Source: Exiguobacterium flavidum (GTDB taxonomy: Bacteria > Bacillota > Bacilli > Exiguobacteriales > Exiguobacteriaceae). Taken from it: DNA of 64,000 nt. The stretch is from the NCBI RefSeq assembly GCF_003344535.1, contig NZ_QPKS01000013.1, positions 24,344 through 88,343 on the forward strand, written 5' to 3'. Position numbers and translations under genes: made by a program. This document shows, in pieces, positions 41,055 to 50,190 of this stretch (position 1 is the stretch's first letter; each line of letters starts with the position of its first letter). The notes beneath the pieces were generated by a model. That model saw only the letters and a program-made list of their open reading frames with translations. It ran no database searches and had not been told where the DNA came from.

Positions 41055-43502
41055 ATGAAAACGATCATTGTAGGTGGAGTGGCCGGCGGGGCGACAGCAG
41101 CAGCACGCCTTCGCCGATTGGATGAAACAGCGGAGATCATCTTGCTTGAACGCGGGAAAGAAATCTCGTTCGCGAACTGCGGACTTCCATATTATATCGG
41201 CGATGTCATCAAGGACCGCAAAAAGTTACTCGTTCAGACGCCTGAAGGAATGAACGCCCGATTCAATCTCGACATCCGCAACCTGTCAGAGGCGATTGCA
41301 ATCAATCCTGCGAACAAGACCGTCTCGATCCGAAAAGTCGAGACGGGCGAGGTGTATGAAGAGACATACGATAACCTGATCCTGTCGCCTGGTGCGAAAC
41401 CGATCCGTCCGAACATTCCGGGACTCGATGAAGCGAAGAACGTCTTTACGCTCCGAAATATCCCGGACACGGACAAGATGCGCAGCTACGTGGATGAAGC
41501 GAAGCCGCAGCATGCGATCGTCATCGGCGGCGGATTCATCGGTCTTGAGATGGCTGAGAACCTCGTCGAACGCGGAGCGAAGGTGACGCTCGTCGAGATG
41601 GCGGACCAGGTCATGGCACCGGTCGATCCCGAGATGGCGGCGATCGTCCACGAACACATCCGCGCGAAAGGCGTCGAGCTGATCCTGAGCGACGGCGTCG
41701 CGAAGTTCGAGGAAGAAGGACGCCGTGTGACGCTCACTAGCGGACGCGTCATCGAGACGGACATGAACATCCTCTCGATCGGTGTCATGCCGGAGACGAC
41801 ACTTGCGAAGGAAGCGGGTCTCGAACTCGGAATCAAAGGTGCGGTCAAGGTCGACGAGAAGATGCGCACGTCCGAACCATCGATCTATGCGATCGGAGAC
41901 GCGGTCGAAGTGAAGGATTATGTGACAGGCGAAGCGACACACGTGCCGCTCGCTTGGCCGGCGAACCGTCAAGGTCGTCTCGTCGCGGACATTCTCGCTG
42001 GACGCGACGTTCAGTACAACGGAACGCTCGGAACAGCTGTCGCGAAAGTATTCGATTTGACGGTCGCTTCGACGGGGAATAACGAGAAACGTCTGAAACA
42101 GCTCGGAAAACGTTACGAGGCGATCCATCTTCACCCAGGTTCACATGCCGGATATTATCCTGGCGCGAGCCCGATCTCACTCAAGCTCCTGTTCGACCCG
42201 CAGGATGGGAAAATCTACGGGGCACAAGCAATCGGGATGACTGGTGTCGAGAAGCGGATCGACGTCCTCGCGACGGCGATCAAAGGGAACTTGACTGTCC
42301 TCGATCTGCCTGATCTCGAACTGTCGTATGCACCGCCTTACAGCTCAGCGAAGGATCCGGTCAACATGGCAGGATACATCGCGTCGAATATCGTCCTCGG
42401 GGACACGGAAATCGTCCACTTCGACGAGATCGATGAAATCGTCGCGAACGGCGGTCTATTGCTCGACGTCCGGGAACCTTCGGAAAATGAACTCGGTGCG
42501 ATTCCCGGGTCGAAGAACATCTCGCTCCCGACGCTTCGCGCTTCGCTCGACGAATTGCCGAAGGATGAGACGATCTACGTGACATGCCAAGTCGGTCTGC
42601 GTGGATATGTCGCAAGCCAGCTGTTGAAACAAAACGGATTCAAAGTGAAGAACTTGAGCGGCGGCTACAAGACATGGTCGGTCGTCGATCGTGACGCAAA
42701 GGCCCGTATCGCGAAGGAGGAGACAGCAGTGACGCTTGAAGCACCAGTCAAGACTGAAACGAAACCGAAAGAGGAGGTCATGCTTCTCGACACATGCGGC
42801 TTGCAATGCCCTGGACCGATCCTCGAGCTGAAGACGAAGATCGATCAGATGACGGACGGTCAGCAAGTGTTCGTCAAGGCGTCGGATCCAGGCTTTCTGC
42901 CAGACGTCCAAGCATGGGCGAAGAAACTAGGTCACACGGTCCGTTCAGCTGAATTGAACAACGGTGTCGTCGAAGCGCTGATCGAAAAAGGTCAGGGGCA
43001 GACGGAAGCCGCTCCGCTCATGGCGCAGACGGCGGACGATGCGACGATGGTCGTCTTCAGCGGAGAACTCGACAAGGCGCTCGCCTCGTTCGTCATCGCG
43101 CAGGGCGCACAGGCGATGGGCAAGCAAGTGACGATGTTCTTCACCTTCTGGGGCTTGAACGTCATCCGCAAGCCTGACGCTCCCGCGGTCGAGAAGGCGA
43201 GTATCGAGAAGATGATGGGCATGATGATGCCGAAACATGCCGGTGACCTGCCGCTATCGAACATGAACATGGGCGGTGCCGGTCAGAAGATGATGAAGAA
43301 GGTCATGAAGGACAAACAAGTCGACGCACTCGAGACGATGATCGCGAAGGCGAAGGCTTCAGGCGTCCGGATGATCGCCTGCACGATGTCGATGGACGTG
43401 ATGGGGATCAAGAAGGAAGAACTGATGGATGGCGTCGAGTACGGCGGCGTCGCGAGCTACCTCGGCGCGACGGAAGGCTCGAACCTGAACCTGTTCATCT
43501 GA
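41055..43502 (+). CDS. cdr: CoA-disulfide reductase fused to rhodanese, TusA and DsrE-like domains
   Basis: An 815-aa four-domain enzyme. Residues 1-450 are a CoA-disulfide/persulfide reductase flavoprotein (GGVAGGATAAARLRR, redox Cys42 in SFANCGLPYY, NAD site VIGGGFIGLEMAENL). About 455-555 is a rhodanese domain with Cys in VTCQVGLRGY. About 575-650 is TusA-like with DTCGLQCPGPIL. About 660-815 is DsrE-like (FFTFWGLNVIRKP, IACTMSMDVMGI). The set suggests cytoplasmic handling of persulfides: reduction, sulfur transfer and relay on one chain. The candidate CstR operator in the promoter fits sulfide/persulfide induction. AAGGAGG precedes the ATG. Confidence 0.93.
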   Translation: MKTIIVGGVAGGATAAARLRRLDETAEIILLERGKEISFANCGLPYYIGDVIKDRKKLLVQTPEGMNARFNLDIRNLSEAIAINPANKTVSIRKVETGEVYEETYDNLILSPGAKPIRPNIPGLDEAKNVFTLRNIPDTDKMRSYVDEAKPQHAIVIGGGFIGLEMAENLVERGAKVTLVEMADQVMAPVDPEMAAIVHEHIRAKGVELILSDGVAKFEEEGRRVTLTSGRVIETDMNILSIGVMPETTLAKEAGLELGIKGAVKVDEKMRTSEPSIYAIGDAVEVKDYVTGEATHVPLAWPANRQGRLVADILAGRDVQYNGTLGTAVAKVFDLTVASTGNNEKRLKQLGKRYEAIHLHPGSHAGYYPGASPISLKLLFDPQDGKIYGAQAIGMTGVEKRIDVLATAIKGNLTVLDLPDLELSYAPPYSSAKDPVNMAGYIASNIVLGDTEIVHFDEIDEIVANGGLLLDVREPSENELGAIPGSKNISLPTLRASLDELPKDETIYVTCQVGLRGYVASQLLKQNGFKVKNLSGGYKTWSVVDRDAKARIAKEETAVTLEAPVKTETKPKEEVMLLDTCGLQCPGPILELKTKIDQMTDGQQVFVKASDPGFLPDVQAWAKKLGHTVRSAELNNGVVEALIEKGQGQTEAAPLMAQTADDATMVVFSGELDKALASFVIAQGAQAMGKQVTMFFTFWGLNVIRKPDAPAVEKASIEKMMGMMMPKHAGDLPLSNMNMGGAGQKMMKKVMKDKQVDALETMIAKAKASGVRMIACTMSMDVMGIKKEELMDGVEYGGVASYLGATEGSNLNLFI

Positions 43503-43520
43503 ATAATACGTACGGTGAAG

Positions 43521-43552
43521 GGGAGCGCTCTGAGAAGAGCGTTCCCTTTTTT
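43521..43552 (+). terminator. Terminator of cdr
   Basis: GGGAGCGCTCT / AGAGCGTTCCC stem with one G-T pair, followed by T6. Confidence 0.9.
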
Positions 43553-43637
43553 GCGATTTTTTTTGAGAACGCTTAACAATCCAATCCGACTGACCGTTAT
43601 GGAATAAGGAAAGAATTAGCAGTTTGGGGGAATCGAC

Positions 43638-44933
43638 ATGAAGTTTTGGAACAGAAAAAACACGGAGCAATCTTTCGATGAACAGATCGGTCAGGAAACA
43701 GGCAACATCAAGCTCGATTTGACGGACGAATTGAAGGCGCAGGCGACTTTGATCGACTTGACGGAAAAGGACTTGCGAATCGCACGGGCGCTCCGTCCGA
43801 ACGTCAAGGAATGGATGCCCGAGATGGTCGAGGCATTTTACGGTGAGTTGCTCGCGGTACCGGAACTGCGGCATCTGATCGAGAACCACTCGACGGTCGA
43901 ACGGCTGAAGGGTACGCTTGCCCGCCACATCGAGCAGATGTTCGAAGGGGTGATCGATGCACCATATATCCACGTCCGGCGTGTCATCGCCGATCGTCAC
44001 GTCAAGATCGGTCTGCATAACAAATGGTACATCGCATCGTTCCAGAAAATCTTGAACGTCTTGACGCGCAAGATCGAAGAGAGTGCGATGGCACCGGAAG
44101 CGAAAATCAGGACGACGCTTGCGATCAGCAAGCTGTTCAACCTCGAACAGCAGATCGTCCTGACGATGTACGAGGACAAGATCGACGAGGAGCGGGCCGC
44201 AGTCGAAGCAGCGAAGGACCGGATCGGTCACGCCGTCCAGCAGTCGACGGAAGAACTCGCTGCGATGAGCGAGGAATCGTCAGCCGGTTTCCATGAGATG
44301 GAACGGCACGCACAAGGCGTCTCTCTCGCAGCCACGACGCTGTCGGACCGCTTGGCAGAAGCGGTGAGCGAGGCGGAATCAGGCGTCGAACTCGTCCGGG
44401 CAGAGTCTGACCGGTTCGAAGGTGTCGCAGGTGAGATGACAGAGACGGCAAGACAGATGGAGAAGCTCGCGCAGCTGTCGGCAGAGATCGAGCGGATCGC
44501 CGGGATGGTGACGGCGATTTCCGATCAGACGAACTTGCTCAGTCTGAATGCGTCGATCGAGGCGGCACGGGCCGGTGAGTTCGGCCGAGGGTTCACGGTC
44601 GTCGCGCAGGAGATCCGGAAGCTCGCGGAGGAGAGCAAGACCTCTGCTGCCGAAACGTCGCGAATCGCGCAGGAAATCACGTCGGAGATGAAACTCGTCT
44701 CCGGTCGGATGGGGGAGACGGAGAAAGCGATCATCCGGACGACTGCCGAGATGAACGAGGTGGCACGTGCATTCGAACGGATCACTGCGCATACGACCGA
44801 GGTGTCGAGCGGAATTCTTGCACTGTCCGCGGACACGGAAGAGGTGGCCGAGACGATCGAGAACATGCGCCACGTCGCGGAATCGATCGCCGAGACGGCG
44901 GACGGCCTTCAGGCGGCAGCGACCGCACTATGA
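43638..44933 (+). CDS. hemAT: HemAT-type globin-coupled aerotaxis transducer
   Basis: A 431-aa soluble chemotaxis receptor, the same size as B. subtilis HemAT. The N-terminal globin sensor (about 20-185) has the haem-ligand region [20 protein letters not shown] (proximal His near 121). The C-terminal methyl-accepting domain has the CheA/CheW-contact hairpin [20 protein letters not shown] near residue 300. It binds O2 through haem and signals to the flagellar motor, which implies motility genes elsewhere. No membrane segments. The ATG follows AGTTTGGGGGAAT. Confidence 0.93.
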   Translation: MKFWNRKNTEQSFDEQIGQETGNIKLDLTDELKAQATLIDLTEKDLRIARALRPNVKEWMPEMVEAFYGELLAVPELRHLIENHSTVERLKGTLARHIEQMFEGVIDAPYIHVRRVIADRHVKIGLHNKWYIASFQKILNVLTRKIEESAMAPEAKIRTTLAISKLFNLEQQIVLTMYEDKIDEERAAVEAAKDRIGHAVQQSTEELAAMSEESSAGFHEMERHAQGVSLAATTLSDRLAEAVSEAESGVELVRAESDRFEGVAGEMTETARQMEKLAQLSAEIERIAGMVTAISDQTNLLSLNASIEAARAGEFGRGFTVVAQEIRKLAEESKTSAAETSRIAQEITSEMKLVSGRMGETEKAIIRTTAEMNEVARAFERITAHTTEVSSGILALSADTEEVAETIENMRHVAESIAETADGLQAAATAL

Positions 44934-44937
44934 ATGT

Positions 44938-44981
44938 AAAAACGCGGTACGGCTCGAATACGGGTCATACCGCGTTTTTTT
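44938..44981 (+). terminator. Terminator of hemAT
   Basis: AAAAACGCGGTA / TACCGCGTTTTT perfect stem and T7. Confidence 0.92.
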
Positions 44982-45075
44982 AGGTCCACTTGAGGAGGAC
45001 GGGAAAGAAAAGATATTAACTCACACGGAATCGGGAATAGTCTAGAAGGAAAGCGGTCGAAAGGAGGGGAGAGCT

Positions 45076-45537
45076 TTGGAGGAGACGCATTATATCCGAG
45101 TGACGGACGCCGTGTTCGAGTCGTTCGGAGAGGATCCGAACATCATCATGGACTGGATCCTGTTCATTCATGAGACGAAGCCGGACGCGACCCAGCTCTT
45201 CTCGCTCGAAGAGACGCCGCGCATGTTCGAGCTGCTTCAGCAGATCGAGGTGTTGATCGACCGGACGACGCAGTACAATCTGAGCCGTGCGGTGATCGGA
45301 GAGGAGCTGATCGTCAATGAGAACAAGGCGGCGATCGTCGGAATCCTGCCGTTCCCGCTGCTCGTGCTTGCGACCGAGGTGATGAACAGCTTCGATCAGG
45401 AGACGCTCGGAGCGATCTTTGATGAGAGCGACCTCGAAGGGGCGTTCGAACCGATCTGGACGACGTTCTGCGAACTGCGCACTTTCTTCAAGGAGGCGGA
45501 AACGGCGAAGGAGACGCTGTTGATCTATTACACGTGA
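45076..45537 (+). CDS. Hypothetical protein, 153 aa (TTG start)
   Basis: I do not recognise this protein. It is soluble, very acidic and mostly helical, with many aromatic and Glu residues (for example DPNIIMDWILFIHETKPDATQ near residue 20). No motif stands out. The start is TTG 45076, preceded by AAAGGAGG at ideal spacing. Monocistronic, with a shared terminator region at its end. Confidence 0.75.
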   Translation: MEETHYIRVTDAVFESFGEDPNIIMDWILFIHETKPDATQLFSLEETPRMFELLQQIEVLIDRTTQYNLSRAVIGEELIVNENKAAIVGILPFPLLVLATEVMNSFDQETLGAIFDESDLEGAFEPIWTTFCELRTFFKEAETAKETLLIYYT

Positions 45538-45540
45538 AAA

Positions 45541-45580
45541 AGAGGACTTCGTCTCCGGGAACGGAAGAACGAAGTCCTCT
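45541..45580. terminator. Bidirectional terminator
   Basis: AGAGGACTTCGT / ACGAAGTCCTCT perfect 12-bp stem between convergent genes. The minus-strand tail (T5) is the better one and serves the aldo/keto reductase. Confidence 0.85.
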
Positions 45581-45586
45581 TGTCAT

Positions 45587-46399
45587 TTAGAAGTCGATTT
45601 CGTCAGGATCCGGACCAATCCGGACGTCTGTCGCGACACGATCGATCTGCTCGAGATCGTCTGCGTCGAGCTGGAAGTCGAACACGTCGAAGTTCTCCTT
45701 GATTCGCGACGGCGTGACCGATTTCGGGAGTGCGACGATCCCATTGTCGAGGTGCCAGCGCAGGACGACTTGCGACGGGGTCTTGCCATGTTTCTCTGCG
45801 ATCTCCGCGAAGACCGGGACCTCAAGGAACTTCCCTTGCATGAGCGGACTCCATGCTTCGATCTGGATGCCTGCATCCTGCATGTACTCGTGCAGATCAT
45901 GCTGCGGGAATTGCGGATGGAGCTCGACCTGGTTGATCATCGGAGTCATGAGCCCTTCCTCTGCCAGCGTGTCGAGGTGATGCTCCTTGAAGTTCGATAC
46001 GCCGATCGCCTTGATCTTTCCGGCCTCATAGAGCTCGATCATATCCTTCCACGCGTCGACGAACCCGTCGACCGGCCAGTGGATGAGGTAGAGGTCGAGG
46101 TAATCCGTCTCGAGACGGTCGAGTGATTCCTGGAATGCTTCCTTCGTGCGGCCTGCACGGATATCGTCGTTCCAGACCTTCGACGTCAGGAAGATGTCTT
46201 CCCGATTCACGCCGCTCTCACGGATGCCCTTCGCGACGCCGCGTTCGTTCTTGTAGACGGCTGCCGTATCGATATGGCGGTAACCGACGCGCAGTGCCTC
46301 GGCGACCGCTTGCGGTGCCTCTGTCTCTTCATCGACTTGCCAGACGCCGAACCCGATTTGCGGGATCGTGACGCCGTTTGAAAGTTTTGCGTATTGCAT
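45587..46399 (-). CDS. Aldo/keto reductase
   Basis: A 270-aa AKR5-type NADPH-dependent reductase, like B. subtilis YvgN/YtbE or 2,5-diketo-gluconate reductases. The catalytic tetrad is visible: Asp and Tyr in IDTAAVYKNERGVAKGI, Lys in FLTSKVWN, His in LYLIHWP. The NADPH-binding C-terminal stretch ALPKSVTPSRIKENFDVF follows. It probably detoxifies methylglyoxal and other carbonyls. The start at 46399 with AAGGAGGAG is preferred to an upstream ATG. Confidence 0.93.
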   Translation of the reverse strand: MQYAKLSNGVTIPQIGFGVWQVDEETEAPQAVAEALRVGYRHIDTAAVYKNERGVAKGIRESGVNREDIFLTSKVWNDDIRAGRTKEAFQESLDRLETDYLDLYLIHWPVDGFVDAWKDMIELYEAGKIKAIGVSNFKEHHLDTLAEEGLMTPMINQVELHPQFPQHDLHEYMQDAGIQIEAWSPLMQGKFLEVPVFAEIAEKHGKTPSQVVLRWHLDNGIVALPKSVTPSRIKENFDVFDFQLDADDLEQIDRVATDVRIGPDPDEIDF

Positions 46400-46488
46400 A
46401 CTGACTCCTCCTTCAAACCGATTATTGTGCGCTCCTATCGTAGCACGAAGCACAAGCAGGTTTCCGCTCAAACGCATCGAAAAAGTAA

Positions 46489-46516
46489 TGAACGAAAGGC
46501 GAGAGGCGTTCGTCTA
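46489..46516 (+). promoter_or_regulatory. Candidate ECF-type promoter of the sigma-Y-like operon
   Basis: TGAAC and CGTCTA separated by 17 bases, with a short distance to the ATG at 46540. The AAC / CGTC pattern is typical of autoregulated ECF sigma promoters, but the -35 is weak. Confidence 0.4.
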
Positions 46517-46539
46517 CCAAATGAAAGGGAAGTGAGGCG

Positions 46540-47016
46540 ATGGACCAAAGGGAGGAACTGGCCCGAGTGCTTGAGCGGGAGTATGCGGCACTGTACCGCT
46601 ATGCTTTCAAGCTGACGGGCTCGAAGGAGGAGGCGGCAGACCTCGTGCAGGAGACGTGTGTCCGGGCGGTCGTCCATCAGGAGAAGCTCCCGGTGGAAAA
46701 CCCGATTGCTTGGCTCATTCGTGTCGCCTCGAACCTCTACATCGACAAGTATCGAAGAAGGAAGGTCGAGACCGCCCACCTCGAACGCCTGAAGCGGGAA
46801 CAGCCTGTCAGCACGCCAAGCGCAGAGGCGAGAATCGAGGCGCTCAGTCTGCTTGACGGCCTCGAACCGGAGCTGCGGCTGATCGTCATCCTCAAGCATG
46901 CGCAAGGGTATACGTATGAAGAGATCGGAAAAATGACCGGTTTGAAGGAAGGAACGGTGAAATCGCGGCTCCATCTCGCGATGCGCCGCCTGAAAGGGAG
47001 TGAACGAAGTGGATGA
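46540..47016 (+). CDS. sigY: ECF sigma factor, SigY-like
   Basis: A 158-aa extracytoplasmic-function sigma factor with region 2 (YRYAFKLTGSKEEAADLVQETCVRAVVH) and region 4 (GYTYEEIGKMTGLKEGTVKSRLHLAMRRLK) only. The two small genes that follow resemble the YxlC/YxlE-type anti-sigma components of the B. subtilis sigY operon, so SigY-like is the best guess; the symbol is tentative. Its 3' end overlaps the next gene by 8 bp. The stimulus is unknown. Confidence 0.88.
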   Translation: MDQREELARVLEREYAALYRYAFKLTGSKEEAADLVQETCVRAVVHQEKLPVENPIAWLIRVASNLYIDKYRRRKVETAHLERLKREQPVSTPSAEARIEALSLLDGLEPELRLIVILKHAQGYTYEEIGKMTGLKEGTVKSRLHLAMRRLKGSERSG

Positions 47017-47314
47017 AAAAGAGCTGGAACGGTTGCTTGGATCGCTCGACGACATCGAGGTCGAGCAGCCGAGCCGTGTCGAGATCCACCAGTGGATCGA
47101 GGAAGGAGAGACTCGCCGCAGGAAGGAGCTATGGAAGGACCTGCTTCGGTTCTGGGCCGTCGCATCCTGTATCTTCCTCTTGCTCTTCAGTATCGGCATC
47201 GCGTCCTTGACCGCTGTCCTGCTCATCCAGGCGTTCGGAGCGTTCGCTGCCATCATCGTGCTCGTCGTGCTTTTGAAAAAGGAGGGGTCTCATGCGAGGG
47301 ATGAATCGGCTTAA
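47009..47314 (+). CDS. yxlC: YxlC-like anti-sigma factor component
   Basis: A 101-aa protein with a charged cytoplasmic N-terminus (about 45 residues, ending EEGETRRRKELWKDLLRFW) and two membrane helices (about 48-67 and 70-87). Position right after the sigma gene and topology match YxlC, a membrane anti-sigma component. The GTG at 47009 has AAAGGGAG at good spacing; a GTG three codons earlier is less likely. Confidence 0.7.
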   Translation: MDEKELERLLGSLDDIEVEQPSRVEIHQWIEEGETRRRKELWKDLLRFWAVASCIFLLLFSIGIASLTAVLLIQAFGAFAAIIVLVVLLKKEGSHARDESA

Positions 47315-47588
47315 CTGGTTCGGGGCAGTGGTCATCCTGCTATCGCTCGTGCTCCTCGTTTCACAAATCGAAGGAGGAATCGAGATGAAACAGAAAGCGA
47401 CAGATTTGAAGCCGGCGTTTTGGATTGCATTGTTCGGGGTGCTCGGCACGCAGGCGACACTTCTTTTTCTCGATGCGAGAAAACGTGGGTATAATAAATG
47501 GCTCTGGGGCGGGCTCGGATTGATCCAGTTCCCGATGCCGACGATCGCCTACATGGTCTATCATGCCGTGACGAAGAAGAAAAGATGA
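47292..47588 (+). CDS. Small membrane protein, sigma-Y anti-sigma component-like
   Basis: A 98-aa protein with three hydrophobic segments and a Lys/Arg-rich end. The middle (DARKRGYNKWLWGGLGLIQFPMPT) resembles the YxlD/YxlE-type PLDc_N small membrane proteins that assist YxlC. It overlaps the yxlC-like gene by 23 bp and has AAGGAGG before its ATG. In B. subtilis the operon continues with an ABC transporter (yxlFG); here it ends. Confidence 0.68.
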   Translation: MRGMNRLNWFGAVVILLSLVLLVSQIEGGIEMKQKATDLKPAFWIALFGVLGTQATLLFLDARKRGYNKWLWGGLGLIQFPMPTIAYMVYHAVTKKKR

Positions 47589-47593
47589 ACACG

Positions 47594-47668
47594 AAAAAAG
47601 TCGAACATCCTCATCGTCTCTGACCTCCGCAAAAGCTGGAGAGAGACGACAGGGAATTCGACTTTTTT
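47594..47668. terminator. Bidirectional compound terminator
   Basis: An outer AAAAAAGTCGAA / TTCGACTTTTTT stem encloses an inner CGTCTCT / AGAGACG hairpin. It lies between convergent operons and could serve both. Confidence 0.82.
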
Positions 47669-47670
47669 CG

Positions 47671-48972
47671 TTAGGCGACCTTTTCTTCTTCCGAAGCTGA
47701 CTTGAGCGGGAAGCCGATGAGAATCGCGACAGCCCCGCAGATGAACAACAGGAACGGATAGAACAGGTACGGGATCAACTCAGGCGAAGCCGTCTTCGTC
47801 AGTTCGGCAGCGATCAAAAGCTGTGCGCCGTACGGAATGATGCCTTGGACGCCGCATGAGAAGATGTCGAGGATGCTCGCTGACTTCTTCCGCTCGATGC
47901 CATATGAATCGGCGATCTCCGCAGCGATCGGTCCTGCGACGAGGATCGAGATCGTGTTGTTCGCAGTCGAGACGTTCGTCGCGCTGACGAGGGCTGCCAT
48001 GCTGAACTCGGCACCTTTTTTAGATGAGACGCGGCGCGTCAGGCGTTCCTTCAGATAGCTGATGCCTCCGTTGTAGGTGATGAGAGCGACGAGTCCGCCC
48101 ATCAGGAGGGTCAGGATCGAAATCTCGGCCATGCCCATCAACCCTTCGGCCATCGCTTGCGTAAAGCCGCTCAAGCCGAAGCTTCCGTCGAGCATGCCGA
48201 TCACACCGGCAAGCACCGTCCCGCTGAGCAGGACGAGGATGACGTTCATCCCGAACAGGGCGAGGATGATGACAGCGAGATAAGGGACCAGTTTGTACCA
48301 TTCGAATGCTTTCGCGTCGACGACCTCGCCTGCACCCGAGACGAAAGCGAGGGCAATGACCGTCACGATCGCGGCTGGCAGGACGATCCAGAAGTTCGTC
48401 CGGAACTTATCGCGCATGTTCGTCTTCTGCGTACGGACCGCAGCAATCGTCGTGTCCGAGATGAAGGAGAGGTTGTCTCCGAACATCGCGCCGCCGACGA
48501 CCGAAGCCGCTGCGAGCGCGACGTTCGCACCCGTCTCTTCATGGACGCCGAGAGCGATCGGGGCGAGTGCCGCGATCGTCCCGGTCGACGTACCCATCGC
48601 CATTGAGATGAAGGCGGCGATGACGAACAGGCCGCTCATCAGGAGCGAAGGGGGGAGGAACGTCAGCGCCGCGTTGACCGTCGCGTCGACTGCGCCGATC
48701 GCGTTCGCCGTACCGGAGAAGATTCCGGCGAGCAGGAAGATGAAGACCATCACGAGGATGTCCGGGTTTCCTGCGCCAAGCGCGATCCGCTCGACTGTCT
48801 GTGTCACGCTGCCCTTCGTCATGATCGCAGCAACGATCAGGGCGATCAACGCTGCGATCAGCACAGGGAATTTGTAGAAGTCATCATACCAGACGCCGGC
48901 ACCGATGAAGAGCACCAGGAAGACCAGCAGGGGCAGAAGTGCCCATTTATTCGGGGAAATCGTCGTTTCCAT
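47671..48972 (-). CDS. metT: NhaC-family transporter, candidate methionine transporter MetT
   Basis: A 433-aa Na+/H+-antiporter-superfamily protein (NhaC group) with about 11 membrane segments. Conserved stretches are FISMAMGTSTGTIAALAPIA (near 105), GGAMFGDNLSFISDTTIAA (near 160) and ATNVSTANNTISILVAGPI (near 330). It is preceded by an S-box riboswitch. S-box-controlled NhaC paralogues have been predicted to be methionine transporters (MetT) in Gram-positive bacteria. The transport substrate is therefore inferred from regulation, not from the sequence itself. ATG 48972 follows AGGTGAGG. Confidence 0.8.
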   Translation of the reverse strand: METTISPNKWALLPLLVFLVLFIGAGVWYDDFYKFPVLIAALIALIVAAIMTKGSVTQTVERIALGAGNPDILVMVFIFLLAGIFSGTANAIGAVDATVNAALTFLPPSLLMSGLFVIAAFISMAMGTSTGTIAALAPIALGVHEETGANVALAAASVVGGAMFGDNLSFISDTTIAAVRTQKTNMRDKFRTNFWIVLPAAIVTVIALAFVSGAGEVVDAKAFEWYKLVPYLAVIILALFGMNVILVLLSGTVLAGVIGMLDGSFGLSGFTQAMAEGLMGMAEISILTLLMGGLVALITYNGGISYLKERLTRRVSSKKGAEFSMAALVSATNVSTANNTISILVAGPIAAEIADSYGIERKKSASILDIFSCGVQGIIPYGAQLLIAAELTKTASPELIPYLFYPFLLFICGAVAILIGFPLKSASEEEKVA

Positions 48973-48990
48973 CCGCCTCACCTCGTTTTC

Positions 48991-49155
48991 TGAAAAATAA
49001 GAGACCCCTTTCTAACGACAGAAAGAGGTCTCAAGGAAAAGACACTCTTCTCATCTCTCAAGCCTGTGGCTTGCTGGATTTGGCACAGACGCATCGTCCG
49101 CTGCCGAGACATCATCGGGCCAGTCCCTCTGTCTCTCTCGATAAAAAGAAGTCAT
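48991..49155 (-). promoter_or_regulatory. SAM-I riboswitch (S-box) with terminator
   Basis: On the minus strand the S-box core is clear: TTTTTATCGAGAGAGACAGA, GGGACTGGCCCGATGATG, CGGCAGC, GTGCCAAATCC and GAGAGATGAGAAGAG in the canonical order (about 49046-49150). The expression-platform terminator follows: GAGACCTCTTTC / GAAAGGGGTCTC and a TTATTTTT tail (48991-49032). High SAM should terminate transcription of the transporter gene. Confidence 0.93.
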
Positions 49156-49179
49156 TCGGTTTTTTTTAGCACGAGGTTT

Positions 49180-49208
49180 ACCCTATCTCATCGGGAGCTG
49201 CTTGTCAA
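49180..49208 (-). promoter_or_regulatory. Promoter of the S-box leader
   Basis: Consensus TTGACA, 17-bp spacer, TAGGGT on the minus strand, directly after the znuA stop codon. Confidence 0.6.
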
Positions 49209-49216
49209 CAGACGAA

Positions 49217-50158
49217 TCAGTTGAGCGCCTTTTTCAAGGTCGCGGCATTCTCTTCCATCAGCTCGAAGTAGCTCGCATCGAGATCGCTCTTCGCGACCGA
49301 CTCCAGGTTGTGGATCGTCACGGCTTCCGCCCCGATTTCCCGCTGGATGACGCGGGCGACTTTTGGCGAGACCGTCTCCTCGAAGGCGATATACTTCAAG
49401 CCGTGCAATTCCGCTTCCGCTACGAGTTGCGCGAGCTCTTTTTGCGAAGGTTCCTCCGACGGTGTGATGCCTGCGACCGGAAGCTGCTCGAAGCCGTATT
49501 TCTCAGCGAGGTAGCCATAGGCGGCGTGCGTGACGAGCAACTCCTTCTTCGAGCCGGCATCGACTGCCTCCTGCAGGGAACGGTCAAGCTCGACAGCCTT
49601 CTCGTCGAACGTCGCGAGGCGTTTCTCGAAGGCATCCGATGCGTCCGGCGCCTCTTTCTTGAACGCTTTCGTGATCTCTTGCGCCATCAGCTGCGCGTTC
49701 GCGGGGTCGAGCCATACGTGCGGATCGAACTGTCCGTGATCATGTTCGTCTTCTTCGGAATGGTCCTCTTCCTCATGGGAATGGACCGTCTCCGCGACCT
49801 CGAGCAGTTTGATGCCTGTGCTCGTCTCGATGAACTTCACGTCCGTTCCCTCCAGGCTGTTCTTGATCTTCTCTGCGTAAGGTTCGAGCGTCGTGCCTGT
49901 CATGAGGAACAGGTCACCGCCCGCGATCTCCGTCATCTGCTTCGAGGTCGGCTCGTAGGAGTGGGGATCAGCGCCGGCCGGGACGACGAGCTCGACATCG
50001 ACATCATCTCCGCCGATATCGCGCGCGATCGAGGCGGTCGCGAAGGTCGAGGCATAGACTTTCAACTTATCGGATTCACTGCCCTTCTCCTCGGAAGAAG
50101 AACAGGCCCCGAGCGTAAGCAGGAATGGGATGGATAATAAGGCGATCGGTTTGAACAT
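49217..50158 (-). CDS. znuA: Zinc ABC transporter substrate-binding lipoprotein
   Basis: A 313-aa cluster A-I binding protein (ZnuA/AdcA). The lipobox ends at Cys19 (LTLGAC). Zinc ligands are His in GADPHSYEP, His in FDPHVWLDP and His in VTHAAYGY. The His/Asp-rich loop HSHEEEDHSEEDEHDHG, typical for zinc-specific members, lies near residue 125. The cognate permease and ATPase genes are not adjacent. A near-perfect Zur box sits upstream of the ATG, so zinc-responsive repression is expected. Confidence 0.95.
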   Translation of the reverse strand: MFKPIALLSIPFLLTLGACSSSEEKGSESDKLKVYASTFATASIARDIGGDDVDVELVVPAGADPHSYEPTSKQMTEIAGGDLFLMTGTTLEPYAEKIKNSLEGTDVKFIETSTGIKLLEVAETVHSHEEEDHSEEDEHDHGQFDPHVWLDPANAQLMAQEITKAFKKEAPDASDAFEKRLATFDEKAVELDRSLQEAVDAGSKKELLVTHAAYGYLAEKYGFEQLPVAGITPSEEPSQKELAQLVAEAELHGLKYIAFEETVSPKVARVIQREIGAEAVTIHNLESVAKSDLDASYFELMEENAATLKKALN

Positions 50159-50190
50159 GGTATTACCTCCAAAGAGTGAATTCGTCCATT

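Noticed and set aside
45018..45042. Sigma-B-like GGGAAT upstream of the gene at 45076
   Set aside because: The -10 looks right but the -35 (TATTAA) does not match GTTTAA well enough to claim.
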